The notes beneath the pieces are model-generated. The model ran no database searches, was not told the origin of the DNA, and worked only from the letters and a program-made list of their open reading frames with translations. Of a stretch of 64,000 nt of DNA, positions 54,478 through 63,977 are shown piece after piece. The stretch spans positions 21,555-85,554 of the forward strand of contig JAHQWW010000006.1 in the NCBI GenBank assembly GCA_029856365.1. The letters run 5' to 3'. Source of the DNA: Candidatus Hodarchaeota archaeon. GTDB taxonomy: Archaea > Asgardarchaeota > Heimdallarchaeia > Hodarchaeales > Hodarchaeaceae. Position 1 is the first letter of the stretch. Each line of letters starts with the position of its first letter. Position numbers and translations under genes: made by a program.

Positions 54478-54954
54478 TTGGGACGAATTTTAGGTAGAAT
54501 CCTTCGTATATTAGCCTGGATTGCACCTATATACCAATTTAGGGCTAATGTATGGCGTAGATGTGGTGTGAACATTGGAAAGCGTGTATATATAGGAAAT
54601 TTAGTCTTTATTGACAGTCAATATCCACATTTGATAACAGTCGAAGATGATGCTAGTATTGGGCCCTTAACTTTAATTCTCGCTCATTCTGGAGGAAGTC
54701 CTTATCATCAGCAAACTGGTATTTTTAAACAAAAACCGAAACCAGTGCACATAAAACGTGGTGCATGGATCGGATCTGGTGCAATCATCCTCCCGGGAGC
54801 AATAATCGGTGAAGGATCTATTGTCGCTTCTGGGGCTGTTGTTAACCGACCAATTCCCGACTTCAGGGTTGCTGCTGGTAATCCAGCACGAGTAGTTTCT
54901 AAATTACCAAGACCAAAAACAGGGAGGCTTATGAAAAATGAAGAAAGAAAATAA
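54478..54954 (+). CDS. Left-handed beta-helix acyltransferase
   Basis: 158 residues with hexapeptide repeats (IGKRVYIGN, IGSGAIILPGAIIGEGSIVASGAVV) typical of O- or N-acetyltransferases. An N-terminal helical part (ILAWIAPIYQFRANVWRR) precedes it. It starts at TTG 54478. It is convergent with the ACP/FkbH genes and is probably part of the same surface-glycan region; the acceptor is not known. Confidence 0.8.
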   Translation: MGRILGRILRILAWIAPIYQFRANVWRRCGVNIGKRVYIGNLVFIDSQYPHLITVEDDASIGPLTLILAHSGGSPYHQQTGIFKQKPKPVHIKRGAWIGSGAIILPGAIIGEGSIVASGAVVNRPIPDFRVAAGNPARVVSKLPRPKTGRLMKNEERK

Positions 54955-54989
54955 CTACATTTTTCAGTGGTTATGGGAAAGTCATTCCC

Positions 54990-55238
54990 TTAGGTGACGT
55001 TAATTCCATGCTTACCCAGGATTTTTTTTATATCACCAATTGTTTTTATTTCTATGATGTCATCATCTGATAGAAAAAAATCAAAGGCCTGCTCCAATTC
55101 AGATACCAAAGCAAGATGAGTCATAGAATCCCAGATTTCGAGGTTTTTTTGAGAAATATCGTTGTTTATCATATTTCTTTCTAATAGAAGGATCTTACAA
55201 ATAATATCCTCGTATATATCTTGAGCTTTCGTCATCAT
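54990..55238 (-). CDS. Acyl carrier protein
   Basis: 82 residues with the phosphopantetheine attachment motif WDSMTHLALVSELEQAF (Ser at about 38), where D-S-M stands for the common D-S-L. Four helices with acidic composition fit an ACP. It overlaps the end of the FkbH-like gene by four bases. Archaea generally lack ACP-dependent fatty-acid synthesis, so the role here is probably as a carrier for the FkbH product. Confidence 0.85.
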   Translation of the reverse strand: MMTKAQDIYEDIICKILLLERNMINNDISQKNLEIWDSMTHLALVSELEQAFDFFLSDDDIIEIKTIGDIKKILGKHGINVT

Positions 55239-57124
55239 TCTTCAACTACCTGAATGTATTCAGGATAGATTATCTTGGATTCCAGAGGATGAAATACCCA
55301 ACGCATATATCCATCATTTCGTTTTTCTACTAATTTAAAGCCATGTTTTGGATAAAAATCCTTTACTAATGAGTTCTTCTTCGTGGGAATGTATTCAGCT
55401 TCGAGATTTTCCACTTTCTTCTTTTGAACATCCTTTATTATTTTATATAAGAATGTTGTTTCAATTTTTCTACCGATTACCCGACAACTCATAAGAAAAC
55501 TATCAATTAGATATGTTTCTACGGAATTTATCTTAACAATCGCAACGCCTACAGTTCCTTCGTGACCATATTTATCAAGGACTTCCAAAGTGTATATAAG
55601 ATATCTTTCGCTGTTAGAAAACATTTGGTGTATCTCGGCCTCTGTATAGCGTCTAGTTGTTAAATTAAATTGATTTGTCCGATTCAGAAGACTTGTGATA
55701 CGTGGAAGAACTAAATCATCAGCAAATTTAATTTTTGCTACAATGTTTAACGATTTAATGAACTCTTCAATGGATTGTACCTGTTGTTCAAGAACTTGGC
55801 GTTTTCGCCTTGCATAATACATTTTACCGCGGTTGAGATCCTCCCTGGTCAGTGATAGCGTGTTAAAGTCGTTCATTTTTTCTAAAGCTTGTCGAAACAG
55901 TGTAGGGCTAGCTGGTAGCTCCACAACATGAACATCAGGCAAGGATGTTCTTATGCGTTCACGTTCTATGGGATTGTCATCAAGAAAGACAAAGCTATCT
56001 AATCCAATATTAATTTCCTTACTCAATTCAATAAGGTTTTGTACTTTATCATTCCAATTAATGCGATAAGCAGCCAGATTTTTTTCTTTTATAAGCATGA
56101 AAGGATGTTTCTGGAAGACCTCAAGAGCATCATCAAGATTATTCTTACTGTTTACTGCTAAAATGATACCCCTATTGTTTAAGCTCAAGAGAGAGCGTTG
56201 AAAATCTACAAATTCATTTCCTGGATAAGTGACGTTAAGTTTGATCCCATCGAGCTCATCTTCTCCAATAATACCACCCCAAAGAGTACCATCCAAATCA
56301 AGAACAACACATTTCCTATTCTTCGATTTTAGTGCTTTAATGTACCCCATCAACTCATAAGAAACATGAGGCAAGAAAGAGTCTTTGAATAGCAGCGAAC
56401 CCCGATAATTCATTGAATAATTCATGTACCTGTCTTTGCCATAACTGCTAGCAACTTCATTGAGATCAAATATGAAAACTTGTTTGTTATTTCGGAATGA
56501 TTTTTCAAGCCTTGTATTTAATAGTTGATAGAAGCGCTTGAAGCCAATTTCCTGTTTATTATCTAGAATTCCAAAAGGAGAAAACGTTGGTAATACAAAA
56601 TTACTAAAAAGTATTAGAGATTCACTCCTTTGATTTAATAATGTCAAGAGTTGTATTAAATTCTGAATAATTCGATCCAATTCGGTCTGTTTATCTTTTA
56701 TGTTCGTTTGAGGAAATTTAACTCTAAACATATCTTCTAACAATGATTCTACTTCAATAAAAAGTATTACTATATCTGGTTGAGATTGGTAAAGGCCACT
56801 CTGTTCGTTAATAATCTCTTCTTGAAACCGGTTGAATGGAGCGATATAGATTTCTGGAAAAAGCCCTTCTAAACGGCAGTATATGTCAAGATAAATCGCT
56901 AGCGGATCAATAGTAAATGAACTCATCAAGGCGATGTTTATACCTTGGCTTGGGGGAATTTCCATGGTCGAAAAATCTAACTGTTTAATTCGCTTATACA
57001 CGTTCCAATAATTCCTATGAGTCGGTTCTTTACGAACCAATTCAAGTAAATCATTTTGTTCATGAAATACATCGATTCTGGAATTCATCGTTAACTTCTC
57101 GCTCCAATTTAACTTTAATCTCAC
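55235..57124 (-). CDS. FkbH-like HAD hydrolase/acyltransferase
   Basis: 629 residues (or 617 if starting at ATG 57088). The N-terminal SGNH-like part is followed by a HAD domain with VVLDLDGTLWGGIIGEDEL (DxDGT at about 275-280) and FVFLDDNPIERE, and a GNAT-like C-terminal domain. FkbH proteins take 1,3-bisphosphoglycerate, remove phosphate and load a glyceryl group on an ACP. The adjacent ACP and AcpS genes fit exactly. The product (glyceryl, lactyl or another hydroxyacyl unit) cannot be read from sequence. Confidence 0.85.
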   Translation of the reverse strand: MRLKLNWSEKLTMNSRIDVFHEQNDLLELVRKEPTHRNYWNVYKRIKQLDFSTMEIPPSQGINIALMSSFTIDPLAIYLDIYCRLEGLFPEIYIAPFNRFQEEIINEQSGLYQSQPDIVILFIEVESLLEDMFRVKFPQTNIKDKQTELDRIIQNLIQLLTLLNQRSESLILFSNFVLPTFSPFGILDNKQEIGFKRFYQLLNTRLEKSFRNNKQVFIFDLNEVASSYGKDRYMNYSMNYRGSLLFKDSFLPHVSYELMGYIKALKSKNRKCVVLDLDGTLWGGIIGEDELDGIKLNVTYPGNEFVDFQRSLLSLNNRGIILAVNSKNNLDDALEVFQKHPFMLIKEKNLAAYRINWNDKVQNLIELSKEINIGLDSFVFLDDNPIERERIRTSLPDVHVVELPASPTLFRQALEKMNDFNTLSLTREDLNRGKMYYARRKRQVLEQQVQSIEEFIKSLNIVAKIKFADDLVLPRITSLLNRTNQFNLTTRRYTEAEIHQMFSNSERYLIYTLEVLDKYGHEGTVGVAIVKINSVETYLIDSFLMSCRVIGRKIETTFLYKIIKDVQKKKVENLEAEYIPTKKNSLVKDFYPKHGFKLVEKRNDGYMRWVFHPLESKIIYPEYIQVVEE

Positions 57125-57548
57125 TTAATTCCTTTAATAAGTCATAATCGGATGATCGCGAAAAAACTATAGCCCATGCTATAGCTAGTTCACTAGAGTG
57201 TGCTATAGTGACTTGAACTTTTAGATCATAATTGTCATTCAACCATTTATTTCCTATTGAAGGAGATATTGTTCTATCTTCAGGCCAAACTTCAGGTTTC
57301 CCATTTTTATCATGTTGAATTGAAATTTGGGTGAGTTTTATTGGTAATAACTTATTTACAGCTTTAAAGATTGCCTCTTTTGCAGCGAAAATCCCTGCAA
57401 AATGAGGATATGGATCAGAAAAGTCACTACAATATTGCAATTCATATTCACTGAAGATATGTGCATAAAAACGTGAATGTTTTGAAGGAGGAAACGCCCT
57501 AAAGCGTTGGATTTCAATAATATCAATACCTATGAAGCAGTTTGTCAA
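57060..57548 (-). CDS. acpS: Holo-ACP synthase (4'-phosphopantetheinyl transferase)
   Basis: 162 residues with the AcpS motifs GIDIIEIQRF (about 7-16) and FAAKEAIFKA (about 53-62), both metal/CoA-binding. It activates the ACP encoded downstream by adding phosphopantetheine. Start is TTG 57548. It overlaps the FkbH-like gene by 65 bases (29 if the latter starts at 57088). Confidence 0.88.
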   Translation of the reverse strand: MTNCFIGIDIIEIQRFRAFPPSKHSRFYAHIFSEYELQYCSDFSDPYPHFAGIFAAKEAIFKAVNKLLPIKLTQISIQHDKNGKPEVWPEDRTISPSIGNKWLNDNYDLKVQVTIAHSSELAIAWAIVFSRSSDYDLLKELSEIKVKLEREVNDEFQNRCIS

Positions 57549-57567
57549 TTAAAATCAAACCTTATAA

Positions 57568-58431
57568 CTAAGTTCTTCTCATATAATCAAAAAAAGTAAA
57601 ATTATCTATATCCCCTGTAAGTAAGCAACAAACAGGTGCATGTCCTTTCCATCGCTGGTATTTTGACCAGTAATCCACCGCATCCGAAACCGTGGGCACC
57701 CACGCACCAATTCTCCTTGCATGAAGGAGTAAACTACTCAAACTTTGAATATACTCTTTCTGTCCGATTCTTATTGGATGAAGATCGTACATAATAAGTC
57801 CATTAACCTTTCGAGCTTTTTCTAATTGAATAATCAGGATTTTAGCCATTTTTTCTGATGAAAGTTTGTATCTATCAATCATACGGTCATCAGACCACTC
57901 ACATAAAGGAATACAGGTGTAAGACGACATATTTCCATTTCTTAATTTAACTTTAAAGAATTCATAACCATGTCTATACTCATGACGATATCCTATTCCT
58001 CCATCCCACTTAAATCCAAATTCTTCCACCAAATCTATAGTAGTTTTTGAATATGCATTGTAAGGCGCTCTAAAACCTTTATAAGGAATCTTTAATTCCC
58101 TAAAAATATGGATAGCCTTCTTTAGTTCAAGTGCTTGTTGTTTAGGAGATAAAAATGGATATTTTATGTGTTTATACCCATGAATAGCTATTTCATGAGG
58201 AAATGACCTTAACCATTCGACTAATGAAGGATTAGATTGAGCTGTTGCTGCTACAAGGGGAAATGTAAATTTTGCATCATATTCATCAAGAATTTCTAAA
58301 ATCCTTTGTAATAATTGAGAAAAAGGCGTTTTATGGAAACGAAACATTTTCACAGCATGGTTAATAACCTGCTTACCACGTCTACCTCTTAAATGCATCA
58401 ACCATGATGTCAGACGACTCCTATTTACCAT
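57568..58431 (-). CDS. Polysaccharide deacetylase (NodB-like)
   Basis: 287 residues. HGYKH (HxxxH, about 82-86) and FRAPYN (about 116-121) are NodB homology motifs for metal binding; the usual Thr-Phe-Asp-Asp N-terminal motif appears only as KFTFPL, so a catalytic aspartate may be replaced. It probably deacetylates a carbohydrate at the cell surface or a precursor lipid-sugar. It is 20 bases before AcpS on the same strand. Confidence 0.8.
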   Translation of the reverse strand: MVNRSRLTSWLMHLRGRRGKQVINHAVKMFRFHKTPFSQLLQRILEILDEYDAKFTFPLVAATAQSNPSLVEWLRSFPHEIAIHGYKHIKYPFLSPKQQALELKKAIHIFRELKIPYKGFRAPYNAYSKTTIDLVEEFGFKWDGGIGYRHEYRHGYEFFKVKLRNGNMSSYTCIPLCEWSDDRMIDRYKLSSEKMAKILIIQLEKARKVNGLIMYDLHPIRIGQKEYIQSLSSLLLHARRIGAWVPTVSDAVDYWSKYQRWKGHAPVCCLLTGDIDNFTFFDYMRRT

Positions 58432-58715
58432 ATTTTTCCCAAGGATAATTAAGACGCCTTAAAAGTAGAAATCCAATAATTAATTAAATATTTTTCATTG
58501 TAAGTTAATAAGATCGCTTTTCTTTTCAAGATAGACTGTTATTAATCAAATTCATGAATATGGGCCTCTAAAGGTTAAAGCAATAAGTACCCCTTTTTAC
58601 TACTATTTATGTTAATAAAAGACTATAGAGAATATCTATATTATATTTTTGATTTGGTTTAAAGACTCCATACCATTAATGTCAAATAAACCTTAATTCA
58701 TTTATGCTTCCACTA

Positions 58716-59090
58716 TTATTTCAATAACGAATAAAAATGAACTAGTTCTTCTTGTATCTCATTCCTTAATTTCATTATATCATTAATTTCAATGGGTTCA
58801 GAATGTTTTATAATAATATTCAATTGTACAACGTTACCGATTGCTTGAATATTTTCTGATTTAACAGTAAATTCTGTATCAAGACCCTTCACAGTCAAAC
58901 TAATAGTTGGTGAGGGAATTTGAATTCTAATGTTACGAATAACCCCAATCATACGAGCATTTGCATCAATAACCGCCTTTCCTACAAGTTTTCCTGGAAA
59001 CATGAGCTCAAATAACTCTATATCGATGTCTATTGGCTGTTTTGTCATCATTGACACCATATATCGGTGAAGATTACATGAAACAATCAA
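58716..59090 (-). CDS. PRC-barrel-like protein
   Basis: 124 residues; the better start is ATG 59048 (MTKQPIDI) or 59051. The VGKAVIDANARMIGVIRNI stretch with the following beta strands resembles a PRC barrel, found in RNA-maturation (RimM) and regulatory proteins. The C-terminal 35 residues form a helix. Function unknown. Confidence 0.6.
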   Translation of the reverse strand: MIVSCNLHRYMVSMMTKQPIDIDIELFELMFPGKLVGKAVIDANARMIGVIRNIRIQIPSPTISLTVKGLDTEFTVKSENIQAIGNVVQLNIIIKHSEPIEINDIMKLRNEIQEELVHFYSLLK

Positions 59091-59229
59091 AATATTGTAT
59101 TACATTACACAAATAAAATATTGTAAAAGAGTGCCGTTTGCAAAGCAAGTAAGCCGTTTTAGAATAAATTGCTATTTTTCTCATAGATATGAATTATCTA
59201 ACAGAGAAATCTCAAGGTGAAACAGCTAT

Positions 59230-61407
59230 ATGCCCATTATTATTGATAGAATCCTAGATGACCTCAGAAATCGCTATAATACTGCGATTACAACGATTAA
59301 CAAAGAAATACTTCTAAGCTATTCAGCTATCATTTTCATTTTCATTTTAGCTTATCTCGTTAGGATATTTGCAGTTATAAAACCATATGAAATTATTCTT
59401 ACAGCTAATGATCCTTATTCCCAATATCGTGCAGCAATTTACATCGAAGAACATGGTCTTGCTCAATTTTTAAGCTGGGTTGATAACCAGACGTGGTACC
59501 CTGAAGGACGATTCTGGGGGCGAGGTTTTTACCTCGGAACACCTATTTCAGCAGTAATACTACATCAAATAACAATATTCTTGGGGTTAGACATTCCTTT
59601 AATGGTAGTTTGCTATTATCAACCAGCTCTATTAGGATCTATAACCTGTATAGCAATATATTTTCTAGGGAAAGAACTAAGTAATAAAAAAGTTGGAATA
59701 CTTGCTGCATTCTTTCTAGCGATTTCAGCTGGCCACTTACAACGAACTATAGTCGGATTCTTTGACAATGAATCAATGGGAATTCTTTTCCTTGTCCTTG
59801 CATTGTATTTCTATGCGCGATCATTACGGACAGGGTCAGTTATTATAACAATAATTTCGGGAATTTGCCTTGGAATCCTATCTGGATCATGGGGAGCCTC
59901 GACTTACGTCTTCAACTTAATAGCAATTCATACGTTCGCTCTGTTAATTCTTAAAAAGCATTCAGATAGATTATTTCTTTCATACGGGGGAACAGTTCTT
60001 ATAGGGTTCTTCATCATGACATTGATTCCAAGAAATGGCCCTGAATCTATCTTCGCTACGGACGCTTTGACTTGTTTAGCTGTCCTTGGTCTATTAACCC
60101 TAGCAGAAATTTATCGCTACATTAACACATTTTATGACACAACGCAAATCCGTGCTCGCTTTAAAACCTTTATTCCTTTTATTGGAATTGCCACTGTCTT
60201 AGTATTCATCGTTTTATTGGTAGGAGGTTATTTAACAAATATCTCATCAAAATTTGTTACTGTTCTTTTACCGATATTCCGAGATGATGCTCCTATATTA
60301 AAATCAGTTAGCGAGCATCAAATTGTAACTTGGGCTACATTTTTCAGAAATACTGGATTATTAATCTTTTTCTTACCTTTAAGTATCTATTACCTTTACG
60401 AAAAACCAACCGAAAAGAACATTCTTCTTTTATTATTTGGGATTACAACAATATATTTCGCTGGTTCTATGGTAAGATTAGCTCTAATATTAGCTCCAGC
60501 TGTTTCCTTGTTGGCAGCAAAGGCCATTGACCAGACCTTATTACCTTTTGTATTAGCATTTCAAGAACGATTTGCTCTAAGTCGACGAAAAACTCGCTTC
60601 ATACAGCCATTATCTAATGAACAAACTGCAATCGCTTTCTTATTTATAGGTCTTCTTTTATTATATGCAGTAGGTACGGCTGTGGATGAATCTGCTAAAT
60701 CAACTCAGGCTTCTTCCATACTTACCCCAGTATATACAGGAAACCAGATCATTCTAGGAAATGACTGGCAAGAAGCAATAAGCTGGTTAGATTATCATAC
60801 TGGACCAAAGGATGTGACTGCTTCTTGGTGGGACTATGGTTATTGGATCAGTGGAACTTCTAATACAACCATTTTAGTAGATAATTCCACTGGTAATAGC
60901 ACAAAAATTGGTAATGTTGGGTGTTTATTGGTTCTCAACCCACCAGACTCTTTAAAAATTGCGAAAATGTACGATGTAACCTACATCGTCCTTTTGGTCT
61001 CTGATGGTGTGTACCAACTTGATTCTGACCTTGGTAAAGTCCCATGGTTTATTCGTATTGGAGCAGCTAATGGTAATATTATCCAAATAGATCCAGATGA
61101 TTATCTTGAGTACGATTCGAGAGGCCAATACATCCAAGGATATGTCGATAAGTTCTATGACTCAGTATTTTGGTCATTATTTACAGGAGGAGGAGCCCCA
61201 GATGAAACAGGTGTTTCAACGGAAGTTTTTGAGCGCATTAAATTATATCCTCCAATAACTGATAATGCTCCTGCAACAAAAGGTTTCTCCGATACTTACG
61301 CAGAGTATGCGCAGTATTATGAGCTTGCTTATAGAACAACCCATAGATGGATATATATTTGGCGAATCAACTGGGATATAATCCCCCCAGGGGCTATTAC
61401 ACCGTAG
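59230..61407 (+). CDS. stt3: Oligosaccharyltransferase catalytic subunit STT3
   Basis: 725 residues, about 12 membrane helices and an outer C-terminal domain. NDPYSQYR in the first outside loop (about 57-65) corresponds to the FDPWFNYR metal-binding motif. SVSEHQIVTWATFF (about 359-372) resembles the SVSEH motif of eukaryotic STT3, and WWDYGYWI (about 533-540), followed by TILVDNSTGN, is the substrate-binding motif. STT3 transfers a glycan from a lipid carrier to Asn-x-Ser/Thr. Its eukaryote-like SVSEH motif fits with ribophorin I-, OST48- and DAD1-like genes elsewhere in the window. Confidence 0.94.
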   Translation: MPIIIDRILDDLRNRYNTAITTINKEILLSYSAIIFIFILAYLVRIFAVIKPYEIILTANDPYSQYRAAIYIEEHGLAQFLSWVDNQTWYPEGRFWGRGFYLGTPISAVILHQITIFLGLDIPLMVVCYYQPALLGSITCIAIYFLGKELSNKKVGILAAFFLAISAGHLQRTIVGFFDNESMGILFLVLALYFYARSLRTGSVIITIISGICLGILSGSWGASTYVFNLIAIHTFALLILKKHSDRLFLSYGGTVLIGFFIMTLIPRNGPESIFATDALTCLAVLGLLTLAEIYRYINTFYDTTQIRARFKTFIPFIGIATVLVFIVLLVGGYLTNISSKFVTVLLPIFRDDAPILKSVSEHQIVTWATFFRNTGLLIFFLPLSIYYLYEKPTEKNILLLLFGITTIYFAGSMVRLALILAPAVSLLAAKAIDQTLLPFVLAFQERFALSRRKTRFIQPLSNEQTAIAFLFIGLLLLYAVGTAVDESAKSTQASSILTPVYTGNQIILGNDWQEAISWLDYHTGPKDVTASWWDYGYWISGTSNTTILVDNSTGNSTKIGNVGCLLVLNPPDSLKIAKMYDVTYIVLLVSDGVYQLDSDLGKVPWFIRIGAANGNIIQIDPDDYLEYDSRGQYIQGYVDKFYDSVFWSLFTGGGAPDETGVSTEVFERIKLYPPITDNAPATKGFSDTYAEYAQYYELAYRTTHRWIYIWRINWDIIPPGAITP

Positions 61408-61660
61408 ATTCACTTATTCGGGGTTACTAATTACATTTATCATTCACTTTATCTATTTCTTTTTCTACAAAAAGGAAATAAATACTATATTTTCCCAAAT
61501 GAACTGAAGAAAAAGCATTTCGCTTAGAAATACATCGGTATCTTTTTTAGTAGAATATTCTTGGATTATTAAATGAAAAAAGAAATATATGCCATTTCAG
61601 AGATTTCATCTCTATGTAACATGTTTGTTTTTATCAGCCATTTTTGGGGTTTAGCTTGTT

Positions 61661-63211
61661 TTGGAAAAAATAGATCTAATTAAAATCTTCTTAGAGCATA
61701 ACTTCAATGTTACAGCAGACGCTTTGGATTATTTACTTCAAAAAAATATATCAGAAGAATCACTAAAAGAAGGAATTAAGAGGATCCCCCAAGACATTCC
61801 TGTAATCAATCTGATAGCTGTAGAAAAATTTTTAGAACCTCTTGATCAACCTCTTCAGCCGATTAAAGAGGAAATTATAGGAAAAGATAACAAATTTATA
61901 CAAAAACAGGTTAAAGAACCCAGTGTTCCTACCATTCATAGTTTTCCTTTACATACTACAATTAAAACTGATATCCCTGAACGAACTTCTGATAAACCAG
62001 ATATTTCTGCTTTTAGACAATTATTTCGAAATCGTTTTGATCAGCTTTCCAATATTCTCAAGAAAAATCTTAATAGTTCTGAGACGATTTTAAAAAGAAA
62101 TCTTCCCACAGAAGAAATTCCACAAATTAAAAGCGGAATTCTTATCGGGATGGTTCAGGATACTCGAGTTTTACATACAAACAAGTTTGTTATCCAACTA
62201 GAGGATCCAGAAAGTGAAATAATTACGAATTGTGTAATGGTCCAGGATAGTGATAGTTTTCCTGAATATCGAGACATTATCCGAGATACTATAATAGGGA
62301 TATCAGGTATCTTACCCAAGAATTTTAGAGGAGGGGATATAACGGCCTTTTGGGGGAAAGATATTATAAGACCAGGATTTTTACCAATAAAATTCAAACC
62401 TACTTCTGATTCTCGGAAAATTCTGTTCATTGCTGACATACATTTTGGTTCAAAATATTTTTCACGAAGTGTTTTTGCTAAATTAATCAAATTTTTAACC
62501 TTGAAGGATTTAAATCCATTATATGAGAATATTGCCTCAAAAGTTGATAGTATCATAATTGCAGGAGATCTTGTAGATGGTATAGGGCATTTTTCAGACC
62601 AAAAAGACCAAATTTCGTTACATTCACTCCAAACACAATATGAACACCTAGCAACATTTCTAATGGAAATTCCAACACATATCCAAATTATTGTTATTCC
62701 TGGAGAACATGATGCAACACTAACAGCCCTTCCTCAACCAGCAATCGACAAAAAGATTGCTAAGTCTCTTTTAGCTTTACCAAATCTGATGAGTCATGGT
62801 AATCCTCTACGTTTATCAGTTGAGAATTTGAACTTATTAGTGTTTCACGGGCAAGGTAATTATACCTTTTATCAAAAACAATTTCAGCAGGAACAATTCA
62901 ACCCAATATTGGGGATAAAACACCTTTTGGAATATCGACATCTTTGTCCTGAATATGGATCATTTTATCCCCTTGCTCCTTTTAAAAAAGATTATTTAGT
63001 CATAGATGAAATACCTGAAGTCGTTGTCTCTGGCCATTTCCATCAAGCACATTATGAGGAGTACAAAGGAGTAAAAATTATTACATGTGGAACTTTTCAA
63101 CGAAAACACCAAAAATTGTCTCATATAGGAAATGATGTATCCATAGGAATAGTTCCTGTCCTTGATACTGTCTCAGGAAATGTGGATATGATAGATCTAA
63201 CGATCTTATGA
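61661..63211 (+). CDS. polB: DNA polymerase D small subunit (DP1)
   Basis: 516 residues. After an N-terminal helical and linker region come an OB domain and a calcineurin-like phosphoesterase domain: ADIHFGS (about 257), AGDLVDG (about 303), IPGEHDA (about 348) and VSGHFHQAH (about 454). DP1 supplies 3'-5' proofreading to PolD. The GNHD motif is GEHD here; the other metal ligands are kept. The start is TTG 61661. It converges with Orc1/Cdc6 with a gap of 28 bases. Confidence 0.92.
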   Translation: MEKIDLIKIFLEHNFNVTADALDYLLQKNISEESLKEGIKRIPQDIPVINLIAVEKFLEPLDQPLQPIKEEIIGKDNKFIQKQVKEPSVPTIHSFPLHTTIKTDIPERTSDKPDISAFRQLFRNRFDQLSNILKKNLNSSETILKRNLPTEEIPQIKSGILIGMVQDTRVLHTNKFVIQLEDPESEIITNCVMVQDSDSFPEYRDIIRDTIIGISGILPKNFRGGDITAFWGKDIIRPGFLPIKFKPTSDSRKILFIADIHFGSKYFSRSVFAKLIKFLTLKDLNPLYENIASKVDSIIIAGDLVDGIGHFSDQKDQISLHSLQTQYEHLATFLMEIPTHIQIIVIPGEHDATLTALPQPAIDKKIAKSLLALPNLMSHGNPLRLSVENLNLLVFHGQGNYTFYQKQFQQEQFNPILGIKHLLEYRHLCPEYGSFYPLAPFKKDYLVIDEIPEVVVSGHFHQAHYEEYKGVKIITCGTFQRKHQKLSHIGNDVSIGIVPVLDTVSGNVDMIDLTIL

Positions 63212-63239
63212 ATGGTAATAGTATATGTATCTTCCACAA

Positions 63240-63977
63240 TTACCATCTGATTTTTCCTGATATCATTTTATCTTCTCTTAAAGTAGATTCTAATAACGAC
63301 TTTGGAATACTAAACCGAATTTCTTTTGTTCTACCATGTCTTCCTCGTGATACAACTCGTGCACTAATTATTCCTAGAGCATCTAGCTCATTTATAAGAT
63401 CACCAACACGTCTTTGGGTCAAGGAATCCATTCCTATCTCTTTGCATAAGCGAGAATATTCTTCATAGACATCTCCAGTAGACACAGTATTCGAATTATC
63501 AATGAGATTCTCCAAAAAATATATGGATAAAATGACCATTTTTGATTGTAATGGTAAAGTGCTAATTACCTCTGTTATAGTATTCCTTTCTATTGCACCT
63601 TGGGCTTTTTTAACGTGTGTTTGGTTGATTATTTCGGTACCTTCTCTCTCTGCCGTTTCTGCAGAGACCCGCAAGAGATCGATCGCACGACGAGCATCGC
63701 CATGTTCTTGTGCCGCTATGGCTGCTATCATATTGATAACACCTTCAGATAATGTTTCTTCTTGAAAAGCTAATTTTGCTCTCTCAATTAAAATGTCAGT
63801 TATCTCAGGAGCTTCATACGGTTTGAAAACAAGTTCCTCCTCAGACAGTGAAGATAATACTCGTGGATCCAAATATTCTTTGAATTTTAAATCGTTAGAT
63901 ATTCCAATCAGACTCACTTTTGCACGACTTAGATCTGAATTTATCCGTGTTAAATTATAGAGGGTTTCATTACCAGA
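63240..63977 (-). CDS. cdc6: Orc1/Cdc6 replication initiator, interrupted and cut by window edge
   Basis: Visible part: the end of the AAA+ domain (AKVSLIGISNDLKFKEYLDPRV, shown here as KVSLIGISNDLKF), sensor and lid (EHGDARRAIDLLR), then a C-terminal winged helix (VGDLINELDALGI, RGRHGRTKEIRF). Upstream in the same frame SGNETLYNLTRINSDLSRA continues the protein, but a TAA at 63978-63980 interrupts it; just beyond, IDSLIK (63981-63998) continues the DEIDSL Walker B region. GTG 63917 would be the first start after the stop, but lacks half the ATPase domain, so this is an essential-type gene broken by mutation or sequence error. Confidence 0.85.
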   Translation of the reverse strand, partial: SGNETLYNLTRINSDLSRAKVSLIGISNDLKFKEYLDPRVLSSLSEEELVFKPYEAPEITDILIERAKLAFQEETLSEGVINMIAAIAAQEHGDARRAIDLLRVSAETAEREGTEIINQTHVKKAQGAIERNTITEVISTLPLQSKMVILSIYFLENLIDNSNTVSTGDVYEEYSRLCKEIGMDSLTQRRVGDLINELDALGIISARVVSRGRHGRTKEIRFSIPKSLLESTLREDKMISGKIRW

